From an uncultured Bacilli bacterium (lineage in GTDB: Bacteria; Bacillota_I; Bacilli_A; RF39; UBA660): a stretch of DNA of 48,694 bases. Where the stretch lies: NCBI GenBank assembly GCA_934097015.1, contig CAKONF010000004.1, forward strand, positions 1 to 48,694. The letters run 5' to 3'. Below the pieces are notes generated by a model, which had not been told where the DNA came from, searched no databases, and saw only the letters and a program-made list of their open reading frames with translations. A program made the position numbers and the translations under genes. This document shows positions 31,869 to 40,308 of this stretch, one piece after another. Each line of letters begins with the position of its first letter. Position 1 is the first letter of the stretch.

Positions 31869-33107
31869 ATGACTACAATAGGTATTATTGGAGCTATGCA
31901 AAATGAAATTGATAAATTAATAAGCTACTATGATTTAAAAAAAGATAAAATGAATAAAGATATTTATGTTAGTGAATTTAATGACAAAAAAATAGTAGTA
32001 GCAATGAGTGGAGTAGGAAAAGTAAATAGCGCTGCAATGACCCAGTATATTATTGATAAGTATAATGTTGATGCAATAATAAATTCAGGAGTAGCAGGTG
32101 GTATTAATAATAAATTACATGTTATGGATATAATTATATCAAATTATATTACATATCATGACTTTAATCCAAAAACAATAATGGAATCATATGTTCCAAA
32201 TAGAGGAAAAATAGAAGCAAATAAAACTTTAATTGATATCGCAAAAAAAGTAGTTAAAGATATGAATATAACTAACGCTTACTTTGCTCCTATGTGTAGC
32301 GGTGATAGTTTTGTACAAGATGAAAAATTAAAACTAGAAATTTTGTTAAATACAGGTGCTTGTTGTGTAGATATGGAAAGTGCTTCAATCGCTCATACTT
32401 GTTCTTTAAATAGCATTCCTTTTATATCAATTAGAACCATATCGGATATGGCAAATGGAGGAGAATACTATGAAGATATAGCAGCATATAAATCAAGTGA
32501 ATTTGTAGTAAAACTAGTAAGTGAAATATTTATATATTTAGCCAAATTTGCTAAAAAAGAAGATAATATATACTTATATACTCCAAAATATAATGAACTA
32601 GATTACTATAAAAACATATTATTAGATCCAAAGACAATGGAATACAATGCAGGATATAATTTAAACTTAGATGGTTATGAATATGAAACAGGATGTGTAA
32701 AAACATTTGATGAAGAAAAATGGTATAAAAAACAAATTCTTGATAGAAATAGATACTTTGCTTACATAATAGATAAAGTTGATAATTTACCTGTAGGATA
32801 TGTAAATTTTCATTTTGATGAATTAAAATTAAAACATACATGTGGAATAATAATAGAATATAAATATAGAAATAAAGGATATGGAACAAAAGCATTACAA
32901 AACTTATTAGATAAGGCTTTTAATGAATATAATTTAAATAGCTTAACATGTTCTATTCCATATAAAAATACAAAAACATTAAAATATTTTATGAATAATG
33001 GTTTCAAAGATATAAAAGAAGATTATTATATAAAACGTTTTAATAACAATGAAAGATATATTACATTAGAATATACTAAAGATTCTTATAATAAGAATAT
33101 AAAGTAA
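31869..33107 (+). CDS. MTA/SAH nucleosidase fused to a GNAT acetyltransferase
   Basis: A 412-residue two-domain protein. Residues 1-225 are a methylthioadenosine/S-adenosylhomocysteine nucleosidase (MtnN). It starts TIGIIGAMQNEI (Glu13), continues with GVAGGINNKLHVMDIII, has Glu170 in CVDMESASIAH, and Asp193 in RTISDMANG as the proton donor. The catalytic set is therefore complete. Residues about 235-405 are a GNAT domain with GYVNFHFDELKLKHTCGIII and the acetyl-CoA loop EYKYRNKGYGTKAL. The join lies in a Lys-rich stretch near 228-235 with no stop or frame change. SD GGGAAGTGAA precedes ATG. The nucleosidase recycles by-products of SAM use; the acetylation target is unknown. Confidence 0.85.
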   Translation: MTTIGIIGAMQNEIDKLISYYDLKKDKMNKDIYVSEFNDKKIVVAMSGVGKVNSAAMTQYIIDKYNVDAIINSGVAGGINNKLHVMDIIISNYITYHDFNPKTIMESYVPNRGKIEANKTLIDIAKKVVKDMNITNAYFAPMCSGDSFVQDEKLKLEILLNTGACCVDMESASIAHTCSLNSIPFISIRTISDMANGGEYYEDIAAYKSSEFVVKLVSEIFIYLAKFAKKEDNIYLYTPKYNELDYYKNILLDPKTMEYNAGYNLNLDGYEYETGCVKTFDEEKWYKKQILDRNRYFAYIIDKVDNLPVGYVNFHFDELKLKHTCGIIIEYKYRNKGYGTKALQNLLDKAFNEYNLNSLTCSIPYKNTKTLKYFMNNGFKDIKEDYYIKRFNNNERYITLEYTKDSYNKNIK

Positions 33108-33210
33108 AATATTATTTTACATATATACTATATTGAAAAAAGTAGCATAAATGAAAAAAATACAATGAGATTATCTTTAAAAATAAATAATTTAAAAATA
33201 ATAATAATAA

Positions 33211-33237
33211 ATTAGATTAAAAGTCTAATTTTTTTTT
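33211..33237 (+). terminator. Rho-independent terminator
   Basis: ATTAGA and TCTAAT pair across an AT-rich loop, followed by T9. It ends the nucleosidase-GNAT transcript after a 100-base AT-rich spacer in which I see no gene. Confidence 0.65.
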
Positions 33238-33272
33238 ACATATCATATAATTTTATGAAAGGACTGTTTTAT

Positions 33273-34040
33273 ATGAAAGAAAATAAACATATAGAAAAAG
33301 AATTATTATTTAAAAACAATATAAAAGATATTACTAGCATATCTCTTGATACTAATTATAAAGTTGAAAAAAACAAAATAATTGGAAACTTTATAATAGA
33401 TGGAGAATATAAAATACATGAAGTTTCTATTAACAAAGAAAAATTTGATTTTAAAATACCATTTGAGTACGAATTAGATAGTGATATTGATACTGAAAGT
33501 ATTAAAGTTGATATAACCAATTTTATATATGATTATAAAAAAGATGAATTAATAGTTAATATAGATTATGAAATAACTGGTGATAAAAAAAGTATATTAT
33601 TATTTGATAATGAAGAAAGTTTAGATGAATTTTTAAGTAAAAGAGAAGTAGAAGTTGTTGATACTAGAATTGATGATATAAAAGAAAAAATAAATAATAC
33701 TGAAAAAGAAGAAAATATTGATGAAAGAAAATCAATAGATAAAATAGAAGAAAAAGAACTAATTGATAAAAAACAAGAACTATCTTTAGAAGATACAAGA
33801 TCTAGTGAAATAATAGAAGAAGAATCAAATAGGGACAGTATTAAATCTGATGATATAATTAATTCAATTAATAATAATACTGATAATTTTATTACATACA
33901 AAGTATATAAATTACATGAAAATGAAACACTAGAAAGTATAGTAATTAAATATCATACTACAATAGATGATTTAAAAGAATATAATGATTTAAATAATCT
34001 AAACATTGGAGACAAAATTATAGTTCCTTACTATGAATAG
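33273..34040 (+). CDS. spoVID: SpoVID-like spore morphogenetic protein with SPOCS and LysM domains
   Basis: The N-terminal part (about 1-100) has ITSISLDTNYKVEKNKIIGN and FIIDGEYKIHEVSINKEKFD, the pattern of the SpoVID/SPOCS domain. A long Glu/Lys/Ser-rich disordered region (about 115-205) follows. The last 50 residues, YKVYKLHENETLESIVIKYH to KIIVPYYE, form a LysM domain. In Bacillus, SpoVID guides coat encasement of the forespore and its LysM binds lipid II or peptidoglycan. The next gene resembles ysxE, its conserved neighbour. At 255 residues it is shorter than the Bacillus protein. I prefer ATG 33273 to 33255 by alignment of the domain start; 33255 has GAAAGGA-like sequence after it. Confidence 0.75.
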   Translation: MKENKHIEKELLFKNNIKDITSISLDTNYKVEKNKIIGNFIIDGEYKIHEVSINKEKFDFKIPFEYELDSDIDTESIKVDITNFIYDYKKDELIVNIDYEITGDKKSILLFDNEESLDEFLSKREVEVVDTRIDDIKEKINNTEKEENIDERKSIDKIEEKELIDKKQELSLEDTRSSEIIEEESNRDSIKSDDIINSINNNTDNFITYKVYKLHENETLESIVIKYHTTIDDLKEYNDLNNLNIGDKIIVPYYE

Positions 34041-34914
34041 TATAGATATACTAACTAAAATTTATAAACCATATAAAGTTAGTGTTAAAGGTAATACAAA
34101 AATATTTAATTGTACTACTGGAAATTATGTTATTAAAAATAAAAAAGATAAAAACATAAAAGAATTATACAAATATCTAAATAGTAGAAGTTTTAAATAT
34201 TATCCAAAACTTATAGAAGATAATAGAGATGAAGTTAATGTATTTGAATATGTAGAAGATAATAGTATTGACAATGAACAAAAATTAATGGATTTAATTA
34301 ATCTAATAAGTTTATTACATAGTAAAACCAGCTATTACAAAGAAATAACTAACGATAAAATAAAAGAAATATATGAAGAATTATTAGGCAGAGTAGAATA
34401 TATGGAAGAGTATTTTAATAAAATAATATTTGAAATAGAAGACAATGTTTTTCCAAGTCCATCAGGTAATTTAATATTAATTAATTCAAATAAAATATTT
34501 TCTTCATTAATATTTTTAAAAAAAGAAATAGAAGAATGGTATAAAATAAGTATGGATAGTAATAAAATGAGAGTATCAATAGTACATAATAATTTAGAAT
34601 TAGATCATTATATAAAAAATGAAAACGAATACTTAATTAGTTGGGATAATTATATTATAGATAGCCCCATATTAGATATAGTAAAATTATATAAAAATGT
34701 ATACTTAACAATGGAATTTTCAAATCCTCTTAAATTATATATGGATAAATTTCCTCTAAATGAAGATGAAAAAAAATTATTATTTATAATGTTAGTAATG
34801 CCAGATGAAATAAATTTAACAGACAATGAAATAAAAAACATTGCTATCGTTAGAAAATATTTAGATTATATTTATAAAACAGAAAACTTAATTAGGCCAT
34901 ATTATTCTAAATAA
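34033..34914 (+). CDS. ysxE: YsxE/CotS-like spore coat protein with kinase-like fold
   Basis: A 293-residue protein with a degenerate aminoglycoside-phosphotransferase-like fold. An N-lobe (KVSVKGNTKIFNCTTGNYVI) is followed by the catalytic-loop region VSIVHNNLELDHYI and SWDNYIIDSPILDIVKLYKN. Here the usual HGDLxxxN is reduced to HNNLELDH, so activity is doubtful. It starts inside the end of the spoVID-like gene (8-base overlap), the same order as spoVID-ysxE in Bacillus. This context supports a coat-associated role. The 3' end overlaps the small convergent membrane gene. Confidence 0.72.
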   Translation: MNSIDILTKIYKPYKVSVKGNTKIFNCTTGNYVIKNKKDKNIKELYKYLNSRSFKYYPKLIEDNRDEVNVFEYVEDNSIDNEQKLMDLINLISLLHSKTSYYKEITNDKIKEIYEELLGRVEYMEEYFNKIIFEIEDNVFPSPSGNLILINSNKIFSSLIFLKKEIEEWYKISMDSNKMRVSIVHNNLELDHYIKNENEYLISWDNYIIDSPILDIVKLYKNVYLTMEFSNPLKLYMDKFPLNEDEKKLLFIMLVMPDEINLTDNEIKNIAIVRKYLDYIYKTENLIRPYYSK

Positions 34915-35076
34915 TATAAAGAATAACAAGAAGACTTCTATAAGTAATATAAAAACATTAAATCTAAAAGGTAAAATTAAAGTAATAATAGTTTGATAAA
35001 ATATTAAACAAGATAAAATTAATACCCAAAACAAACTAAAAAAACCTCTAAAAAAATTATTATTGTTATTACACAT
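34888..35076 (-). CDS. Small two-helix membrane protein, 62 aa
   Basis: Starts at ATG 35076 behind a good minus-strand SD (AGGTGATACT). An Asn-rich head (MCNNNNNFFRG) is followed by two hydrophobic helices (about 11-32 and 40-57). It overlaps the end of the ysxE-like gene by 27 bases, convergently. The SD and the GGTGAT style match other genes here, so I take it as real. No family was recognised. Confidence 0.55.
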   Translation of the reverse strand: MCNNNNNFFRGFFSLFWVLILSCLIFYQTIITLILPFRFNVFILLIEVFLLFFILFRIIWPN

Positions 35077-35173
35077 AGTATCACCTAATATAGTTTATGA
35101 AAATAAGCAATTTATTGTTTATTTTTTTTATTGTTTATGATATTATTTAATAGTAAAAGAATAGAGGGTAATT

Positions 35174-36493
35174 ATGAAAAAGAAGATAATATTATTAATA
35201 TTTTTATTTATTCCATTTATTAAAGTAAATGCATTAAATTGTTATAAGAACGAAATAGATATAACAAAAGTAGATAATTTTCCATGTTATAATGTAGGAA
35301 GTGATAAATTAACATTTTCTTATAATGATGAAGATTATTCAAAATATTTTAATTATTCAATTGATAGTGGAGAAAATGGTAAAGAAGCAACAATTACATT
35401 AGATAAAAATTTATCATTTGATTCTGCTTTCGAAAAAGGATTTATAATTATATCAGATGGAACAGATAAAGCAACTATAACAGTTAAAAATAAGGCATAT
35501 GTTAAAACTACGAAACAAGAAGAAACAACAACTACTACTAAAGACGTAACAAAAAAAGAAATAACTGTAATATTAGATGATGGAAATAATAAAAAAGAAG
35601 AAAAATGTACAATATCATCAGGACAAACATATTGTAATATAACGCTTCCAAAACTTGATGTTGAAGGCTTTACTGGATGGGGTACAGCTAGTACATGTAA
35701 AGAAGGAAGTATTGGCTCTACAAAAGTAGAAAAGAATATTACATATTATGCATGTAATGAAAAAAATAGTAATACTGAAACATCAAACACAATATATTTA
35801 AAAACATTAAAATTAACTAACAAAGATACAAATGAAGAAATAAAAATAGGAACATTTAGTATAAAAAAAACAGAATATGAAATAAAAGTATTAAATGATG
35901 TAGAAAACATAAATGTAGAAGCAACTAGTGATGAAAACGTAAAAATTGATATTACAGGAAATGAAAACTTAAAAGTTGGAGAAAATGCAATAATAATCAA
36001 ATTAACAAATGATTCTAATGAAACAAATGAATATAAGATTAAAGTTAATAGATTAAATGTTGGAGAAACTATATCTAATATACATTACTTAAAAAGTTTA
36101 GTAATAGGTGGAGAATATAATATAAATTTCAATAAAAATACATTTAATTATACAATAACTATCCCTAATGAAATTACTAAATTAGAAATTACACCAGTTG
36201 TAGAAAATACTTCTGATAGATATGAAATACTAAATAATACTAATTTAGTAAACGGATCTATTATTAAAATAAATGTTATAGGAGATAACAATGAAACTAC
36301 TACTTATAACATAAATATAGTAAAAGAAAAACAAATTAATTATTTAATATATATAGGTTTAGGTGCTGTTTTACTATTAATAATAATACTAATAATATTA
36401 ATAATAATAAAATCTAATAAAAAGAAAAAGAATAATATATCTCCAAAAACATTAAATAATAATAGAAATGATATAGAAGTATTAAATATCTAA
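35174..36493 (+). CDS. Surface protein with cadherin-like beta-sandwich repeats and C-terminal anchor
   Basis: A 439-residue protein. A cleavable signal (about 1-20, IKVNA/LNC) precedes an exported body. A first beta region (20-115) is followed by a Thr-rich linker (EETTTTTKDVTKK) and a Cys-containing region (about 125-200, with CTISSGQTYC). Two tandem cadherin-like domains follow (about 210-295 with YLKTLKLTN, and 305-385 with YLKSLVIGGEYNINFNKNTF). They match the family pattern of LxxLxxSxGxLxPxFxxxxxxY. A membrane helix (about 394-416) and a Lys-rich cytoplasmic tail end the protein. SD AGAGGG precedes ATG. It lies directly upstream of the McrB-like operon but has a separate promoter. Confidence 0.75.
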   Translation: MKKKIILLIFLFIPFIKVNALNCYKNEIDITKVDNFPCYNVGSDKLTFSYNDEDYSKYFNYSIDSGENGKEATITLDKNLSFDSAFEKGFIIISDGTDKATITVKNKAYVKTTKQEETTTTTKDVTKKEITVILDDGNNKKEEKCTISSGQTYCNITLPKLDVEGFTGWGTASTCKEGSIGSTKVEKNITYYACNEKNSNTETSNTIYLKTLKLTNKDTNEEIKIGTFSIKKTEYEIKVLNDVENINVEATSDENVKIDITGNENLKVGENAIIIKLTNDSNETNEYKIKVNRLNVGETISNIHYLKSLVIGGEYNINFNKNTFNYTITIPNEITKLEITPVVENTSDRYEILNNTNLVNGSIIKINVIGDNNETTTYNINIVKEKQINYLIYIGLGAVLLLIIILIILIIIKSNKKKKNNISPKTLNNNRNDIEVLNI

Positions 36494-36502
36494 TTTTGTT
36501 TA

Positions 36503-36531
36503 TTGATTACTTTAATATATTTTGATATAAT
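36503..36531 (+). promoter_or_regulatory. Strong promoter of the membrane McrB-like operon
   Basis: TTGATT (36503-36508), a 17-bp spacer and a perfect TATAAT (36526-36531). It lies 27 bases before the first gene of a four-gene operon with gaps of 7-18 bases. Confidence 0.7.
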
Positions 36532-36558
36532 CATTTTAGAATAGAAAAGAGGTTTAAG

Positions 36559-37686
36559 ATGAAAGATATAATTGATGAGTATATAGATATATCAAAAAAA
36601 CATCTTAATACTATACTTATAAATTTAGAATCTAATATAGAATTTTTAGATAATAATTTATGGAAAGATAGTAATGAGTTTAAAAACTTAGTAGCTGATA
36701 TAGTTAATATATATTATGACAAATATTATTTATATAATAGTAATGATTTTAAAATAATAGATAAATATATAAAATTTAATAATAAAATCAATAGAAAATT
36801 AAAAACAATTATATTATCTATAATAGAATATTTTGAAAAAAATCAAATAGAAAATAAAATAGAAAAAGATGAAGAATCAATTCTTTACTTAACAATATTA
36901 ATATATTTGAGTTTAATATTATATGAAAAAGACTATAACTTAATTGATACACCAAAAAAGATAGAAAAAGAAATAAATAATGTTATAGATAACTTTAGAG
37001 ATATAAGATTTAAAAGAGAAAAAAATCTATTTGATTTAATAAATAATATAAAAGACATAATAATATCAAATAATAATTTTAATAAGTTAATAAACAAATT
37101 AAATACTAAAGATAGTCATAACTATTTTATAAAAATAAATAATAAATTAAATCTTTATAAAGTAATATATGAATATGATATAAAAGAACTTAATGATTAT
37201 AATGAATTAGATATTAATATAGTAAATAATAAAATAAATATTACAAATATTTTAAATGGAATATCTTATGATTTAGCATATTTTACAGCATTTAAAATGT
37301 TAAAAAATGGAATCAATAATATATTATTATTTAAAATAAGCAAAGAAGAAATATTAAATGATAAAATTTTAGATTACATGACAAAAAGAAATAAAAAAAT
37401 AAATGATAATATAAAATTTTTAATAGATTATGAAGATATAAAAAATAATTACGAATTAGTAAATAAAATAAAAGATAAAGGTATTGATATTTACATAGAA
37501 ATAAATAAAGTGATAGAAACAGATAACTATAATATGTTTATGGATATAAATAATGTTATAGTACCAGAAGAATTTCTTAGTTTAAATGAAAAATATGTAG
37601 AGATATGGAAAGACATGAATATGAATTTCATAATAAAAGATTTAAAAGATAAAGTAGAAGAAAAAAATCTATTAATTAGAAAGTGA
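36559..37686 (+). CDS. Unknown protein, first gene of the McrB-like operon
   Basis: A 375-residue soluble protein, very rich in Ile, Asn and Lys. The first 190 residues look all-helical, with a hydrophobic helix LYLTILIYLSLILYEKDYNL near 115-134. The second half alternates strands and helices, with SYDLAYFTAFKMLKNGINNI, IKFLIDYEDIKNNYELVNKI and KGIDIYIEINKV. This could be a barrel- or Rossmann-like fold. I recognise no family and no catalytic motif. SD AAGAGG precedes ATG. The stop is followed 8 bases later by the AAA+ gene, so the two products probably work together. Confidence 0.65.
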   Translation: MKDIIDEYIDISKKHLNTILINLESNIEFLDNNLWKDSNEFKNLVADIVNIYYDKYYLYNSNDFKIIDKYIKFNNKINRKLKTIILSIIEYFEKNQIENKIEKDEESILYLTILIYLSLILYEKDYNLIDTPKKIEKEINNVIDNFRDIRFKREKNLFDLINNIKDIIISNNNFNKLINKLNTKDSHNYFIKINNKLNLYKVIYEYDIKELNDYNELDINIVNNKINITNILNGISYDLAYFTAFKMLKNGINNILLFKISKEEILNDKILDYMTKRNKKINDNIKFLIDYEDIKNNYELVNKIKDKGIDIYIEINKVIETDNYNMFMDINNVIVPEEFLSLNEKYVEIWKDMNMNFIIKDLKDKVEEKNLLIRK

Positions 37687-37694
37687 GTGTTAGT

Positions 37695-39191
37695 ATGAAT
37701 AATTATGGTAAATTTTTTGTTGATTTTTTAACTCCTTTTTTTGAAGGACTAGTATCTATTTTTAAATCTCTATTTAAAGGAATATTTGAAATGTTAAATA
37801 TTGTTAAATATGGAGAGATAATTGAAAAATATAAAGGAACAGTAAATACTGTATTCGTCATAATATCTATTATATGTTTAATATTATTATTAGGATTATT
37901 TGCATATTTAGTATATTATATAATAAAGAAAATAATGAAAGTTGTTAGAAAAAGTCACGAACAAGATTCATTACTTGAAGAAGTTGAAAAACTTAATTAT
38001 GATATGATTAAACTAAAACAAGAAAATGATAAATTAACTACAATGGCAGAAAATGCTGGTGGTGAATTAGATGAAAATGGAAATCCTATCACAAAAATTG
38101 GTAAGGGTGAAAGTAGATTCTATAAATTAAGTAAATTAGATGCAGAATGGGCTAATTACAAACCAGAAAAACCATTTGAAAACAATTTAACATTAGAACA
38201 AATATGTGATAGATTCAGAAATTATTCAGCAAGTGTTTTAGGATTATACTATACACCAGATTTAATTAGATTATTTATATCAGCTTTTGGAGCAAGTAGA
38301 CTATTAATATTACAAGGTATATCTGGTACAGGTAAAACTTCTCTTGCATATGCATTTGGACATTTTTTAGGAAATGACTCTGTTATTGCACCAGTACAAC
38401 CATCTTGGAGAGATAGAACAGAATTATTTGGATATTTCAATGAATTTACAAAAAGATTTAATGAAACAGAATTATTAAGTAAAATGTACGAAGCTACATA
38501 TAATGATAAAATATATGTTACAATACTAGATGAAATGAATATAGCACGTGTAGAATATTACTTTGCAGAAATGTTATCAATTATGGAAATGCCATCAAAA
38601 AAAGAATGGGTTGTTAACTTAGTTGCAACACCATGGGAAAGTGATCCTAAAAAAATAGTTAATGGTAATTTTACATTACCAGGAAATATGTGGTATATAG
38701 GAACAATTAATAACGATGACTCAACATTTATGGTTACAGATAAAGTTTACGATAGAGCAATGCCTATTGATATAAATGAAAAATGTGCTAAATTTGATGC
38801 ACCTAAAACTGATGGTATAAATATTAGTGATGAATATTTTGAAAAATTATTTGATGAAGCGCTAGAAAAATATCCAGTTAGTAGTGAAATGTTAAAGAAA
38901 TTAGATGAATTAGACCAATATATAATAGAACACTTTAGAATATCATTTGGTAATCGTATTATGAGACAAATAAATGATTTTGTTCCAGCATATGTTGCTT
39001 GTGGAGGAAAAGAAGTTGATGCAATAGATTACCTAATAGCAAGTAAAATATTAAGAAAATTTGAACAATTAAATTTAGCATTCATAAAAAATGAATTAGA
39101 TGAATTTATCAATTACTTAAATGTACATTTTGGAAAAGAAAACATGAATAAATGTAAAGATTTCATATTAAGATTAAAAAAATCTATGTAG
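37695..39191 (+). CDS. Membrane-anchored coiled-coil McrB-like AAA+ ATPase
   Basis: A 498-residue protein. An amphipathic N-terminus (about 5-35) is followed by one clear membrane helix (about 50-74) and a coiled coil (about 85-112, LLEEVEKLNYDMIKLKQEND). The AAA+ domain has Walker A GISGTGKTS (208-216), Walker B VTILDEMN (D279, E280) and the McrB-type element GTINNDDST (N339, N340). DRAMPIDINEK follows. QPSWRDRTELFGYFNEF is typical of McrB/DUF2357-linked ATPases. All nucleotide-binding motifs are intact. The next gene encodes a DUF2357/McrC-like partner. Membrane anchoring and the coiled coil set it apart from soluble McrB. ATG 37695 is preferred to GTG 37683, which overlaps the previous stop. 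Confidence 0.82.
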   Translation: MNNYGKFFVDFLTPFFEGLVSIFKSLFKGIFEMLNIVKYGEIIEKYKGTVNTVFVIISIICLILLLGLFAYLVYYIIKKIMKVVRKSHEQDSLLEEVEKLNYDMIKLKQENDKLTTMAENAGGELDENGNPITKIGKGESRFYKLSKLDAEWANYKPEKPFENNLTLEQICDRFRNYSASVLGLYYTPDLIRLFISAFGASRLLILQGISGTGKTSLAYAFGHFLGNDSVIAPVQPSWRDRTELFGYFNEFTKRFNETELLSKMYEATYNDKIYVTILDEMNIARVEYYFAEMLSIMEMPSKKEWVVNLVATPWESDPKKIVNGNFTLPGNMWYIGTINNDDSTFMVTDKVYDRAMPIDINEKCAKFDAPKTDGINISDEYFEKLFDEALEKYPVSSEMLKKLDELDQYIIEHFRISFGNRIMRQINDFVPAYVACGGKEVDAIDYLIASKILRKFEQLNLAFIKNELDEFINYLNVHFGKENMNKCKDFILRLKKSM

Positions 39192-39198
39192 GTGAGTT

Positions 39199-40290
39199 AT
39201 GTTAAAGAATATAACAGATGTAATGAATAATATTAATGTTAGTGATCTAGATAATTTTATATCAAATACAAATGCAAATTTTATGTGTATATCAGATATA
39301 AAAGAAACAAAAATAGATTACAATTGGTTAAATGTATTAGAAGATACATTACCAAATCTAGACAAAATAGTTAGAAATCCAAGAAGATTTATAGTTCAAG
39401 AAGAAGATGTTGTTATAGTTGAAAAAACAAAAAGAGTTTCACAAGAAACAATAAAACATTTAGCACAACATTGTGAAAATATACAAGATATAGATGAAAA
39501 TGGAGATGTAGTTCCAAAAAAATTACTAAACGTACATAAAGAAGATACAACAGATTTATATGAAAACAGATTTATATATACACTAGTATTAAGATTAGAG
39601 TCATTTATAAATAGACAATTAGAAAACTTAGAATTAGTTAGCAACAAAGAAGTAAAAAAAACTATAAGTTATAAAGCAGAAACTAACATAAAAAACAAAA
39701 AAATTAACATAGAACTTAAAATGAATGAAGAAGATAAAATAGATTTAAATGAATATGGTAGTGATTATAAAAATAGAATACTTGCTTGTTATGATGTAAT
39801 AAGTGGATTCAGAACTACAGAAATGATAAAAGAATTAGTAGGATGTAGCTTAGTAAAAAATCCCATAAGAAAAACAAATCTTATACTAAGACAACCTGAT
39901 TTCCAAAAAGCATTTGTATTATGGCAATACTTAGATAACTTTGAATATAAAGATCCTAAAGTAGTAAGCTTTGATAGAATTACAAATAATAGCAAAGAAA
40001 CTAAAGACGAATTTACACTAGGATATTTCATAGATAGCAATGCAGTTGATGAGAAACATGAAAACCTAATGAAATATAGAAATATAGATGCTAAATTAAA
40101 TAAATTATTAAATGACTATGTATATGAAGATGAACAAAATATAGAACAATTTTTAATAACTACAAAAAAATATTACGAACAAGCATTAACTGATAAACAA
40201 AATAGACAAAATAATATAATAAATATTTATAATCAATTTATAAAAAAACATAAAGATAATATTAATGAAATAAAAGAATTATTGAATTAA
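39199..40290 (+). CDS. DUF2357/McrC-like partner without visible nuclease domain
   Basis: A 363-residue protein. The segment DTTDLYENRFIYTLVLRLES (about 114-134) is the DUF2357 hallmark. It is preceded by NWLNVLEDTLPNLDKIVRNP and RRFIVQEEDVV, and later comes PDFQKAFVLWQYLDNFEYKD. McrC-type proteins normally end with a PD-(D/E)xK nuclease (Asp then ExK near the C-terminus). Here the C-terminal 100 residues are helical and Lys/Asn/Gln-rich, and I see no such motif. It probably couples to the AAA+ protein 7 bases upstream as a structural or regulatory subunit. SD AGGTGAG precedes ATG. Confidence 0.72.
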   Translation: MLKNITDVMNNINVSDLDNFISNTNANFMCISDIKETKIDYNWLNVLEDTLPNLDKIVRNPRRFIVQEEDVVIVEKTKRVSQETIKHLAQHCENIQDIDENGDVVPKKLLNVHKEDTTDLYENRFIYTLVLRLESFINRQLENLELVSNKEVKKTISYKAETNIKNKKINIELKMNEEDKIDLNEYGSDYKNRILACYDVISGFRTTEMIKELVGCSLVKNPIRKTNLILRQPDFQKAFVLWQYLDNFEYKDPKVVSFDRITNNSKETKDEFTLGYFIDSNAVDEKHENLMKYRNIDAKLNKLLNDYVYEDEQNIEQFLITTKKYYEQALTDKQNRQNNIINIYNQFIKKHKDNINEIKELLN

Positions 40291-40308
40291 TGATAAGGAG
40301 AGTATATT

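Noticed and set aside
36559..37686. EAL-like domain in the first gene of the McrB-like operon
   Set aside because: The second half loosely recalled alternating EAL-type helices and strands, but no EAL, ExN or DxxK catalytic motif could be found.
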